This document shows, piece by piece, positions 15,228 through 22,086 of a stretch of DNA of 29,319 bases; positions within the stretch are counted from its first letter, which is position 1; each line of letters begins with the position of its first letter. The DNA comes from a virus. Below the pieces are notes generated by a model. It did no database searches. It was not told the origin of the DNA and was given only the letters and a program-made list of their open reading frames with translations. The position numbers were made by a program, and so were the translations under genes. Where the stretch lies: IMG/VR virus record IMGVR_UViG_3300013285_000054, positions 1 through 29,319 of that record; one strand, 5' to 3'.

Positions 15228-15478
15228 TGGAAGAAGTACCAAACCGCGCACATGATAGCCGTCGTAAAGCTGTTAACTTTTTTCATGCGTATGAAGCTGG
15301 TGTAGAACCCACGTACACGCATACTGCTGATATCCACATGACTCAGCGAGGAAGTTCCCTTCATAAGGGTGACCTTAAGCGGAACATTGACCCTAAAGCC
15401 AGTAACTATGGTTGGGCAACAATGGGTAACAATGAGTCTGCAGTTCCCGACACTCATAACTACAAGAAGCCTTTCTAG
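15227..15478 (+). CDS. Hypothetical protein with VPNRA N-terminus (83 aa)
   Basis: TAATG start. The N-terminus MEEVPNRAHDSRRKAVNFFH aligns with that of the 13958 gene, at least 8 identical positions in the first 20. The rest is polar and His/Thr-rich, without a recognised fold. The shared leader may be a common docking or packaging tag; this is inference. Confidence 0.6.
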   Translation: MEEVPNRAHDSRRKAVNFFHAYEAGVEPTYTHTADIHMTQRGSSLHKGDLKRNIDPKASNYGWATMGNNESAVPDTHNYKKPF

Positions 15479-15486
15479 GAGATATC

Positions 15487-15693
15487 ATGACAGTCAATAC
15501 ATCTCGGTCAATGAATGCAGGACTCCACGAGGGTTCTACCGATGGTAAGTATCGTAAGGTTCGCCCCAACACTGAAGTTATCCCTGGTTCTGGGCATGAA
15601 GAAACGATTGACAATAAGCAGACATTGCATCCTTTTTACGGTTATGGGTTTTCTACTACCGAATACCCTAATATGGTAAACCCAGGTAAGTAA
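15487..15693 (+). CDS. Hypothetical protein (68 aa)
   Basis: ATG 15487 with AGGAG upstream (TAGGAGATATC). It is polar and Gly/Thr/Asn-rich with a Tyr/Phe-rich C-terminal part (HPFYGYGFSTTEYPNM). It is the last gene of the block and is followed by a strong terminator. No family is recognised. Confidence 0.6.
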   Translation: MTVNTSRSMNAGLHEGSTDGKYRKVRPNTEVIPGSGHEETIDNKQTLHPFYGYGFSTTEYPNMVNPGK

Positions 15694-15706
15694 TTCTTTT
15701 CAAAAA

Positions 15707-15750
15707 AATACCGCATTAGCTATTTTGTAGCTGGTGCGGTATTCTTTTTT
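15707..15750 (+). terminator. Intrinsic terminator ending the 11387-15693 block
   Basis: A 16-bp stem (15707-15722 with 15728-15743, two T-G wobble pairs) with a 5-base loop is followed by C and six T (15745-15750). A run of seven A upstream of the stem would give a U-run on the opposite strand, so it could work in both directions. Confidence 0.88.
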
Positions 15751-15786
15751 AACTAGGTTGGGGTGACTTAGTAAAAAAGGAGAATA

Positions 15787-16314
15787 ATGAATGAACTTAA
15801 ATGCCCAGTTTGTCAAGGTACAGACTGTGTTGCATATGTGCAAGACGTAATAAACAATGAAACAAACACCACCGTAACTAATGGTCGAGTGTACGACTGG
15901 AGTTCTTCCAGCCCTGTGGGATTCTCCACTTCTGTTTACACTACCTCTCAGCAGTCTCGCCTTGCAAAAAGTTTGCTCCCCCCAGACAAGCCGGGAGCAA
16001 GCGGCGAGCACTGGGCATTTTATTTCTTGGTATCTTGGGTAGTCGGAGCCGTTTACTCATTAATGAAGTTTTCTTCTATGAATTTCTTGAGCCTATTTTT
16101 TATCGCAATTTGTGGAACATGTTTGTTGGGTGCTGTTGTTGCTTCTGTAATTTCTATTTGCGAAAATATTTATCGAATTCCAGCAAAGATAGACTGGACT
16201 AAAAGAGCGAACAAACTAAGCATGGCAAAATATTGTTACCATGATGACATTGTATTTGAAGGGACTATTTACGCCAAGCCTGACGTGTTTGTTTACCATA
16301 CTTTTGCCGATTAA
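15787..16314 (+). CDS. Membrane protein with N-terminal Cys pair (175 aa)
   Basis: ATG 15787 with AAGGAG upstream. The N-terminus has CPVCQGTDC (residues 6-14), a possible zinc-ribbon half. Two hydrophobic helices follow, near 76-96 (HWAFYFLVSWVVGAVYSL) and 99-125 (MNFLSLFFIAICGTCLLGAV), so it is probably an inner-membrane protein with two spans. A short polar C-terminal domain ends the protein. It stands alone between a terminator and a possible promoter. No family is recognised; a membrane-effect or superinfection protein is possible but not shown. Confidence 0.7.
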   Translation: MNELKCPVCQGTDCVAYVQDVINNETNTTVTNGRVYDWSSSSPVGFSTSVYTTSQQSRLAKSLLPPDKPGASGEHWAFYFLVSWVVGAVYSLMKFSSMNFLSLFFIAICGTCLLGAVVASVISICENIYRIPAKIDWTKRANKLSMAKYCYHDDIVFEGTIYAKPDVFVYHTFAD

Positions 16315-16328
16315 TATACTAGACTTAT
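16292..16328 (+). promoter_or_regulatory. Probable promoter with TATACTAGACTTAT element
   Basis: TTTACC (16292-16297), 17-base spacer, TATACT (16315-16320). The -10 matches TANNNT and is 5/6 to TATAAT; the -35 is 4/6. The element continues as TATACTAGACTTAT, repeated with one change at 17240-17253. The predicted start near 16327 gives a 26-base leader with AAGGAG before ATG 16353. Confidence 0.45.
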
Positions 16329-16352
16329 AAACGATTTAATAAGGAGCACAAT

Positions 16353-16916
16353 ATGGCAGACGCGCCACTAATTGGAAAACGCGAGTTTGAACACGGTGGA
16401 CCCGTAATCCGACTTGTGTATTGTCTTGTGTGTAATACGATGGAAGAACTTCCCCCTTGGGATGGCGCTTCTGACGAGGATGTACTTCTGCAGATTACTG
16501 TAGAGAAGCACCAGTTCCCTTCAGGAGAACCTCATCGAGGTAAAATGTTCTTGTTGCCTGTAAAAACGTGGGCAAATGTAGAACACCGTAAAGAGATTAT
16601 AAACCAGCTTAAAGGAGCCGGTGCTGAAGGTCTAGATGCTATGACCCCAGAGAAAGATTTTTACTCTTCTAAGATGACATTCTCAGAAGATGCAATGACT
16701 TGCTGGAAACGTCACCTTAGTCCATCTGACCATTGTGATGATTACCAGTCTCCACAGAAACGTTTGTTACCAAAAACCGCTAAAGAACGCCTAGACCTCG
16801 GGTTGCCAGACCCAGAAAATGCCCCCGGACCAAAAGTTTACCTATGTAATTTTTGTCCTATGCATAGTGTAATTACCCAAAAGAAAAATGCAATGAGAGG
16901 ATTGTATAAAGAATGA
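16353..16916 (+). CDS. Hypothetical Cys-rich protein (187 aa)
   Basis: ATG 16353 with AAGGAG 7 bases upstream. It has two cysteine pairs far apart: CLVCN (residues 24-28) and CNFCPMH near the C-terminus (about 166-172), which could form one bipartite zinc site. The middle is mixed and charged. No family is recognised. It overlaps the next gene by 4 bases (ATGA). Confidence 0.65.
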   Translation: MADAPLIGKREFEHGGPVIRLVYCLVCNTMEELPPWDGASDEDVLLQITVEKHQFPSGEPHRGKMFLLPVKTWANVEHRKEIINQLKGAGAEGLDAMTPEKDFYSSKMTFSEDAMTCWKRHLSPSDHCDDYQSPQKRLLPKTAKERLDLGLPDPENAPGPKVYLCNFCPMHSVITQKKNAMRGLYKE

Positions 16917-17242
16917 GCGATGTAAACTACCGATACATGGTGGAAGTAAAGACTGATGGAACTATCTTGGTTCATCCAGAAATTCCGTCAGAGTTGGAAG
17001 AAGCAACGCGAGTAGCTACTGCGCAAGACATCGTGGCTACCTCAGTAAAGCTAGCTCACGATATCGACCAGCAACTTATCATTGACCGAGTATCGTCTAA
17101 TGTTTCTGAAATTGTAAAAGGAGCAGTAGAGCAGCTAGTAGGAGAGTTTCTTCCCTCCCCAGAAGTTACCGTTCCTGATAAGGTAAAGACTGCCCTTAAG
17201 GACCGTGGAATTACCCCCGATAATGTAGGAGATTCAGTCTAA
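16913..17242 (+). CDS. Hypothetical protein (109 aa)
   Basis: ATGA overlap with the previous gene. It is acidic and largely helical after a short N-terminal strand (YRYMVEVKTDGTILVHPEI). The C-terminal part has a KVKTALKDRGITPDNVGDSV pattern. No domain is recognised. It ends directly before a TANNNT promoter-like element. Confidence 0.65.
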   Translation: MSDVNYRYMVEVKTDGTILVHPEIPSELEEATRVATAQDIVATSVKLAHDIDQQLIIDRVSSNVSEIVKGAVEQLVGEFLPSPEVTVPDKVKTALKDRGITPDNVGDSV

Positions 17243-17253
17243 ACTAGACTTAT
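17240..17253 (+). promoter_or_regulatory. TAAACTAGACTTAT element, leaderless start candidate
   Basis: This 14-base element matches the one at 16315-16328 at 13 of 14 positions. TAAACT (17240-17245, TANNNT) is followed by exactly six bases and then ATG 17252, the usual distance from -10 to the transcription start in actinobacterial leaderless genes. The only Shine-Dalgarno-like AGGAG (17227-17231) is about 20 bases away, which is too far. No convincing -35 is seen. Confidence 0.4.
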
Positions 17254-18157
17254 GTCTGTATTTGGTGCGCCTAACTCTACTTCGTATTTTAGTGCACCTT
17301 CGGAGAACCTTGACCCCCAGTTATTTGATGGACGTTCTATTAAAAGCTGGGCACGTCAAGGTATCCTGGCTCTTTTGTATGACCACTTAAATACTAAGTA
17401 CAGGCACGCCGACCTGTGGGCACATGCATGGCTCGCAGGCTCCGGCGTGTCTTACCAGTGGTCAGCCTCTCGTAACCCTGGAGACCTAGATTGTCTAGTC
17501 GGGGTAGACATGATTCAATTCCGTAAAGCAAACCCTGAATACATGGGGTTATCGGATACTGAAATTGCTCAGGAAATTAATGACGGATTCCATGACGAAC
17601 TTCAGCCTAAGACAGCTAACTGGAATGGCTATGAGCTAACTTTTTATGTTAATCCAGAAGCGACTGACATCCGTGCGATTAAGCCCTACGCGGCATATGA
17701 TTTGAAATTCAATGAATGGACTGTAGCCCCTAATCCAGCAGTCCATGCACCTAGTAACCCTGAATGGGAAACTGTGGTACGTCAAGATGCTGTAAAAGCA
17801 CATCAGATTACTACACGGTACACACAAGCACTGCAAGATGTACAACAGTCTCATGGTGGTCCAGCCCATCGTAATGCTGAAGCTAAGCTCATGGCTTCCA
17901 TGCAGCAAGGTAACGCCCTGTTTGAAGAGATTCATCTGAATCGCAGTATGGCGTTTGCTCCTGGAGGGGAAGGATATGCAGACTTCCACAATTATCGCTG
18001 GCAGGCCGGTAAGCGCGAGGGAACCGTTCAAGCACTACGACAGCTACATGAGCATTCTGAGGGCTTAAAACACGGTTCAGAGGCTGCTACATATGGTGTA
18101 GAGCTTCCTGACACTAATACTTTGATACGTAGAGCTGCACTATACCGTCAAGGATAA
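17252..18157 (+). CDS. Nucleotidyltransferase-fold protein (301 aa)
   Basis: 301 residues. The segment WLAGSGVSYQW (G63-S64) followed by PGDLDCLVGVD (D78, D80) is the G-S ... D-x-D signature of the DNA polymerase beta/MNT nucleotidyltransferase superfamily. A possible third acidic position is in GYELTFYVN (E128). Superfamily members transfer NMP groups to proteins, antibiotics or RNA. The C-terminal 150 residues are helical and not assigned. The adjacent HAD-like gene could be a partner. The start has no ribosome site, fitting a leaderless mRNA. The substrate is unknown. Confidence 0.7.
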   Translation: MSVFGAPNSTSYFSAPSENLDPQLFDGRSIKSWARQGILALLYDHLNTKYRHADLWAHAWLAGSGVSYQWSASRNPGDLDCLVGVDMIQFRKANPEYMGLSDTEIAQEINDGFHDELQPKTANWNGYELTFYVNPEATDIRAIKPYAAYDLKFNEWTVAPNPAVHAPSNPEWETVVRQDAVKAHQITTRYTQALQDVQQSHGGPAHRNAEAKLMASMQQGNALFEEIHLNRSMAFAPGGEGYADFHNYRWQAGKREGTVQALRQLHEHSEGLKHGSEAATYGVELPDTNTLIRRAALYRQG

Positions 18158-18169
18158 TAGACTCTCTTC
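18158..18169 (+). promoter_or_regulatory. TAGACT-N6 leaderless start candidate
   Basis: TAGACT (18158-18163, TANNNT) lies six bases before ATG 18170, the same geometry as upstream of 17252. No Shine-Dalgarno is visible in this short gap. GATAAT (18153-18158) is an alternative -10. No clear -35. Confidence 0.35.
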
Positions 18170-18658
18170 ATGAAGATTCTTGTTGAACTAGATGGCGTAC
18201 TTAGAGATAGAAACGACCAGCCCATTGCTACTGGCGTTCTTATGGTTTCTACACTTATTGTGTACAACCAAATTACATTCATCTCATCGCTGAGCCGTGA
18301 GCGTACTGAAGCATGGCTTGATATGCACAAGATTATCAACTATGACGACATCATTGATGCAACAGCTAGCCTTGTTACTGAAGAGCTACCTCAAAGGCAG
18401 ATTAATGTAGCTCGTGCAACAGGAGCCGTTGACCTTTTTATTACCGCTAATCCCAAGCTGTGGGTATACTCTTTTAACCTCGGCATACCTTCTGTTATGT
18501 TCGGTGTTCCGTCTTATTTGCGCCCAGAGTTTCGTCCCGATGCTCCAAAACGTATGCGCTCATGGCTAGAAATCGAGGATGCCATCGAAAAGCAGAACAC
18601 TGCTCGGGCACAAGATGCTCGGCTTAGTCGTACCGAGTCATTGAACTTTGGAGACTAA
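18170..18658 (+). CDS. HAD-like protein with altered nucleophile (162 aa)
   Basis: The N-terminus MKILVELDGVLRD matches HAD motif I (hhhDxDGVL), but the first Asp, the phosphoryl nucleophile, is Glu6, leaving D8. Later parts (LFITANPKLWVYSFNLGIPSVMF and FGVPSYLRPEFRPD) follow the pattern of small phage HAD hydrolases. Most HAD enzymes need the first Asp, so this protein may be inactive or have another role. It follows the nucleotidyltransferase gene by 12 bases. The family call is fairly confident; the activity is uncertain. Confidence 0.65.
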   Translation: MKILVELDGVLRDRNDQPIATGVLMVSTLIVYNQITFISSLSRERTEAWLDMHKIINYDDIIDATASLVTEELPQRQINVARATGAVDLFITANPKLWVYSFNLGIPSVMFGVPSYLRPEFRPDAPKRMRSWLEIEDAIEKQNTARAQDARLSRTESLNFGD

Positions 18659-18660
18659 TT

Positions 18661-20187
18661 ATGCTAATTTTTGGTGGAGTAGAGATACCCAGTAATAGGA
18701 CGTTATTAGAGCGTAACGGAGTCAAGAATGTTATGTTGAATTACTGGGGACTTCGCAAACGCGGAATGCCAAAAACTAAATCTTATTACATCAGCGAGTA
18801 CTTTCAAGAAGATATGAAAGTGTGGGTAGACTCTGGAGCTATACAAGCCGATAAAGCTAGCTTAAGTCAAAGAGAACTAGAAGAGTATGCCGCTGATTAT
18901 GAAGAGTTTGTAGCTATAAATTATGACCGTATTGAAGGGTGGGTAGAGTTTGATAGCCAAAGTTTTGGACTTCCTAAGATTCAGCAGAATAGAGCAGCGT
19001 TTGAAAACGACCCAAAAATGTGGGTGGTTTGGCATGAGGCATACGGAACAATGGTCTTACAGCGTTGGGCTTCCGAATATCAAAACATCGCGGTTCCGTC
19101 GGAAGCCATCGAATCCGTTGTATCCCTATCAGGGATTACCCGAGGATTAGCCACAAAGTACGACGTCCGCTTTCACGCCCTTGCTACGGCTAAGCCGGAT
19201 AACCTTCGACAGATTCCTTTTAGCTCTGCTAGTACGCTCTCCTGGCTTTCTCCAATGCGTCGTGGAGAGACTATTGTATGGGATGGCACAAAGCTCGTCC
19301 GTTACCCCAAAAAGATGAAGGCACAGGCTCGCATCAGGTATAAATCTGTTGTAGAAAAGGCTGGCTTAGATTTCGATAAGTTCACCTCCGATGACACATT
19401 AGAGGCTACAAAAGTCGCTATATGGTCTTATTTACAGTTAGAAGCACTCATGGATAACGATAAACCAAAGCTTTCCGCCATTAAAGGAGGTCGAAAGACG
19501 CCTGAAAATGCTTTCCTATCTGATAACAGTGATGATACCCTATACACCGGTTTGATGGATTACCTAGGGGGTGCTTCTGATAACAAGGGTCAGGAGATGC
19601 GGAAAGTTGAAGCTACAGAAGTAATAAAACGAGATGCTAATGACGTTCAAAATTTGCCTGTATTTGGGTATCAGATGAAGAACATTGTTGATACTGATGA
19701 GGACGGTAAAGATGTCCTTCGACAGGTTGCAGTTACTCAGTCTACAGGTACTTCTTTACGTCAATGCAATACCTGTTTTGTGGCTGCAAACTGCCCCGCT
19801 TTCAAGCCTGATAATGAGTGTGCTTTTAATCTTCCAGTAGAGGTAAAGACCCCAGAACAATTAAAAGGACTACTCACTTCCGTAGTGGAGATGCAGGCTT
19901 CTCGCGTAGCGTTTATGCGGTATGCAGAGGAACTAAACTCAGGATATGTTGACCCAAATACTAGTCAAGAGATTGACCGGTTGTTTAAATTGGTAGCTAA
20001 TATCCGTGACTTGGAAAGTAGTAAAGAATCAATAAACATTAATGTTGAAAGACGAGCTTCTGGTGGCGTTCTTTCAGCTATCTTTGGTGACCGTGTGCAA
20101 GCTATGCAAGAGACATCTTTGCCTCTTCAGCCGATGATGTCAGAAGACCAAACAACCATGATTATTCGACAAAGTATTGAAGACTAG
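18661..20187 (+). CDS. TGT/DpdA-like TIM-barrel protein with Cys4 site
   Basis: 508 residues, starting 2 bases after the HAD-like stop. The first 215 residues resemble the TIM barrel of tRNA-guanine transglycosylase and the phage DpdA family (7-deazaguanine insertion): VWVDSGA (D57), GWVEFDSQ (D98), VWHEAYG, RFHALATAKPD, PFSSASTLSW and RGETIVWDG. Where many DpdA-like proteins have SxDSTxW I read SSASTLSW, so one catalytic Asp may be missing. A middle linker precedes C369-x2-C372-x5-C378-x8-C387, probably a zinc site, then a helical, charged tail. The similarity is by pattern; no queuosine-pathway genes are in this window. It ends before the bidirectional terminator. Confidence 0.5.
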   Translation: MLIFGGVEIPSNRTLLERNGVKNVMLNYWGLRKRGMPKTKSYYISEYFQEDMKVWVDSGAIQADKASLSQRELEEYAADYEEFVAINYDRIEGWVEFDSQSFGLPKIQQNRAAFENDPKMWVVWHEAYGTMVLQRWASEYQNIAVPSEAIESVVSLSGITRGLATKYDVRFHALATAKPDNLRQIPFSSASTLSWLSPMRRGETIVWDGTKLVRYPKKMKAQARIRYKSVVEKAGLDFDKFTSDDTLEATKVAIWSYLQLEALMDNDKPKLSAIKGGRKTPENAFLSDNSDDTLYTGLMDYLGGASDNKGQEMRKVEATEVIKRDANDVQNLPVFGYQMKNIVDTDEDGKDVLRQVAVTQSTGTSLRQCNTCFVAANCPAFKPDNECAFNLPVEVKTPEQLKGLLTSVVEMQASRVAFMRYAEELNSGYVDPNTSQEIDRLFKLVANIRDLESSKESININVERRASGGVLSAIFGDRVQAMQETSLPLQPMMSEDQTTMIIRQSIED

Positions 20188-20254
20188 TTATCTGATAACA
20201 AGCACTTGTACTACCTGGTTCATGGTCGGCGCAAATAACTGACTTAGAAACAAA

Positions 20255-20289
20255 AATAGCCCCTCTACCAAAACGGTAGAGGGGCTATT
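20255..20289. terminator. Perfect 15-bp bidirectional terminator
   Basis: AATAGCCCCTCTACC (20255-20269) pairs perfectly with 20275-20289 around a 5-base AAAAC loop. It lies between the convergent + and - blocks. On the minus strand the stem is followed by TTTTTGTTT, and on the plus strand by GCTTTTG, so it works best for leftward genes. The rest of 20188-20254 shows no gene. Confidence 0.9.
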
Positions 20290-20296
20290 GCTTTTG

Positions 20297-20560
20297 TTAG
20301 GCGTAGTGAATCTCAGATAGTGACCAGATTACAGTCTCGATACCGTCATACTCGTTGATTTCAAAGAAAGCGTCAAGAGGAAACTCGACCACACGAAGTT
20401 TAGCCCAGTTGCCTCCTGTATCTCCTTCTTCTACTGACTTTACGAGCCGAGGGTCAGACCTAAACTTGTCGTATGCATAAGCACTCTGCACACCTAGAAG
20501 TTCCATCTGTGCATCTGACAAAGAGAACCCCCCAAACTCACTGTTGACTACAATCTTCAT
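20297..20560 (-). CDS. Conserved small phage protein (87 aa)
   Basis: ATG 20560 with AAGGAG upstream. The start MKIVVNSEFGGFSLS, then SDPRLVKSVEEGD, then LRVVEFPLDAFFEINEYDGIE is a pattern common to many phage and bacterial small proteins of unknown function. The mixed alpha/beta sequence suggests a compact soluble domain. It is the last gene of the leftward block, running straight into the terminator. It overlaps the upstream gene by 4 bases. Confidence 0.75.
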   Translation of the reverse strand: MKIVVNSEFGGFSLSDAQMELLGVQSAYAYDKFRSDPRLVKSVEEGDTGGNWAKLRVVEFPLDAFFEINEYDGIETVIWSLSEIHYA

Positions 20561-20865
20561 TTGTATACTCCTTCGTAGTGTTCATCGCATAGTGTGCGCA
20601 TCCATCCTAAATTACGAAGTTCGCCGTATTTACCGCACGTCTCACAAATGTGCGCAGAGCGCATCTCAACAGCGTGAGATACGTCAGACATGATGTCCCT
20701 GATAAGCTCTTCTGCCATACTTGCGTAGTAAAACCGCAATTGACCAAACTTCTCCTTTACCTGTGTAATTTTGTACTCAGGGTCTAGGAACATCATTTTT
20801 TCATCTGTCTTGCTTACGAGGTCATGCCAACCTTCAGGAACATCTCCTTTGCTCCACTCAGCCAT
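20557..20865 (-). CDS. Zinc-ribbon phage protein (102 aa)
   Basis: ATG 20865 with GAGGAGA upstream. The N-terminal motif GWHDLVSKTDEKM and KEKFGQLRFYY, followed by ICETCGKYGELRN and GWMRTLCDEH, is a familiar phage family with a C-terminal Cys-His zinc ribbon (C-x2-C ... C-x2-H). The function is unknown; nucleic-acid or protein binding is likely. The overlapping arrangement indicates co-translation with its neighbours. Confidence 0.75.
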   Translation of the reverse strand: MAEWSKGDVPEGWHDLVSKTDEKMMFLDPEYKITQVKEKFGQLRFYYASMAEELIRDIMSDVSHAVEMRSAHICETCGKYGELRNLGWMRTLCDEHYEGVYK

Positions 20866-21118
20866 TGTCTTGTTCTCCTCGAATCATTTTGGTCAGGTCA
20901 TCAAGAAACCCTACGGTGCTCCCATTCCCGTAAATGTGAAACGCTATCACCGAGTAAAAATCGTTTGAACTAATTAACTCAATAATCCGTTCGCGTTCCG
21001 CATCTTGAACGCACGCAATCAACCCAGTTACCGCATATTTGGCTTCTGGGAACTCGGCAACCATTTGTTGAACTTGTTCAGTCTGTTGCTTTACACGCTT
21101 ATCAAGAAAGGCGCTCAT
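20858..21118 (-). CDS. Hypothetical protein (86 aa)
   Basis: ATG 21118 is chosen for the AGGAGG site just upstream; a longer frame to 21178 has no such site. Helical and charged (MSAFLDKRVKQQTEQVQQM), with a central hydrophobic segment (YAVTGLIACVQDAERERIIEL). No domain is recognised. It overlaps the zinc-ribbon gene by 8 bases. Confidence 0.65.
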   Translation of the reverse strand: MSAFLDKRVKQQTEQVQQMVAEFPEAKYAVTGLIACVQDAERERIIELISSNDFYSVIAFHIYGNGSTVGFLDDLTKMIRGEQDNG

Positions 21119-21269
21119 GCTTGCCCTCCTCTGGTACGGGGTGACCGGATACAGTCGTAAGCCACGGGTTGAGACCACACGCTTTCATGTGCGCTATGGC
21201 TTCTGTGGTGAGTGTATGCCCCATCCATTCGTGTGTTCCCGTGTAGGAAGCATCGTCTGCTATACTCAT
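21102..21269 (-). CDS. Small hypothetical protein (55 aa)
   Basis: ATG 21269 overlaps the upstream stop by ATGA, with GAGGAGAG upstream. It encodes MSIADDASYTGTHEWMGHTL and ends VPEEGKHERLS. It overlaps the next gene by 17 bases. I prefer this frame over another open frame (21115-21327) that has a shadow-like Arg/His/Ser-rich product. The coupling and ribosome site are the main evidence. No family is recognised. Confidence 0.55.
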   Translation of the reverse strand: MSIADDASYTGTHEWMGHTLTTEAIAHMKACGLNPWLTTVSGHPVPEEGKHERLS

Positions 21270-21463
21270 TCGCTCTCTCCTCGATAGGGGTTGCCCTCAA
21301 GTCGAGCGCCAGTTCCAGACCACCCATATTCGCAACCTTCGTTCCACCCCTCCTCCCATGCGTCGGCCTTCACTAAAGCTAACCAGCGGTCAAAGTCCTC
21401 GGGGATGTTGTGCTCTTCCCACGCGCTCCGCACATGCTCTGTGGTTGGCGTGTACTCACTCAT
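21266..21463 (-). CDS. Hypothetical protein (65 aa)
   Basis: ATG 21463 with GGAAGG upstream. A Trp/Glu-rich small acidic protein with WEEHNIPEDFDRWLALVKADAWEEGW, a pattern typical of many small phage proteins (helix with AxxEGW). No domain is recognised. It overlaps both neighbours. Confidence 0.6.
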   Translation of the reverse strand: MSEYTPTTEHVRSAWEEHNIPEDFDRWLALVKADAWEEGWNEGCEYGWSGTGARLEGNPYRGESE

Positions 21464-21791
21464 CGTCTACGCCTTCCGAGATGACACGGAGACCCGACTG
21501 GCCCCTAAGCCATTCGGAAGAAGTAACGTCTCCGGAGAAGCCGTTCCATTCTTCAAGATGGATGTTGTCTTGGTACACCCGAGTCCACAGCACACCACCG
21601 GCATCCAACACTTGCGCCCACCGTTTCGTGGGGAGCACAAACAGCGGCTCGATGACCTCAATCGAGACGGTCCCACGTTCACCCACAAGATACAGCTGAT
21701 TGAAATTCGTCAGGGCTACCTCTCCCCCAACCACCCAGTGAACTTCATCCTCAATGACGATTCGAACCCGGTCGCCAACTTTTACACTCAT
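21456..21791 (-). CDS. Hypothetical beta-rich protein (111 aa)
   Basis: ATG 21791, overlapping the previous gene stop by ATGA. The N-terminal VKVGDRVRIVIEDEVHWVVGG and later LVGERGTVSIEVIEPLFVLP suggest a small beta-barrel (SH3/KOW-like), which would fit a nucleic acid- or protein-binding role. The remainder is Trp/acid-rich. The family is not certain. Confidence 0.65.
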   Translation of the reverse strand: MSVKVGDRVRIVIEDEVHWVVGGEVALTNFNQLYLVGERGTVSIEVIEPLFVLPTKRWAQVLDAGGVLWTRVYQDNIHLEEWNGFSGDVTSSEWLRGQSGLRVISEGVDDE

Positions 21792-21880
21792 TCTTCATTC
21801 CCCCAAAACGTTGCCTCACTTTGACTCCCGTAGGTGTCGTGGTCGATGTCGTACTTGTCGATGTCGCGGTGATTGCTCAT
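21788..21880 (-). CDS. Small ORF (30 aa), acidic
   Basis: ATG 21880 overlaps the upstream stop (ATGA) and its own TGA overlaps the next ATG. AAGAAGAG lies upstream. It encodes MSNHRDIDKYDIDHDTYGSQ followed by ten more residues; it is Asp/His-rich. Coding is supported by both junctions; the length leaves the function open. Confidence 0.5.
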   Translation of the reverse strand: MSNHRDIDKYDIDHDTYGSQSEATFWGNEE

Positions 21881-22086
21881 ACTTGCTCTTCTTTTGTTTT
21901 CTTACGCTTGAACTCAGGGAAGCTGAATGCTTCGATAGTTGACCTCTTCCACAATGGCTTGTTTCCTACGTACATATCCGGAGTTGGAAGGATGCCTCGC
22001 TTTAGATAAGTCCATAGGTTTGGGTAAGGCATGTTTGCGTAGTCGGCTAACTCGTGTGTGGTTAGCCATTCTCTTAGTTCGTTCAT
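21877..22086 (-). CDS. Excisionase-like winged HTH protein (69 aa)
   Basis: ATG 22086 with AAGGAG upstream. WLTTHELADYANMPYPNLWTYLKRGILP is the MerR/excisionase-type winged helix pattern (residues 7-34), followed by a wing with NKPLWKRSTIEAF and a basic tail (KRKKTKEEQV). Such proteins serve as excisionases or transcription regulators. No integrase is in the window, so which applies is unknown. It overlaps the WhiB gene by 4 bases. Confidence 0.7.
   Translation of the reverse strand: MNELREWLTTHELADYANMPYPNLWTYLKRGILPTPDMYVGNKPLWKRSTIEAFSFPEFKRKKTKEEQV

Noticed and set aside
3119-15759. TAACTAGGTT at 3119-3128 and 15750-15759, both beside hairpins
   Set aside because: A 10-base match can arise by chance in a 29-kb window, and no further similarity flanks it.
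20188-20254. Small palindromes and a GGTTC-like sequence in the convergent gap
   Set aside because: Too short for a tRNA cloverleaf, and no acceptor stem pairs were found.
21115-21327. Open frame for a 70-residue Arg/His/Ser-rich product on the minus strand
   Set aside because: A better coupled gene (21102-21269) lies in another frame with a ribosome site; the product composition is like a shadow of a real gene.
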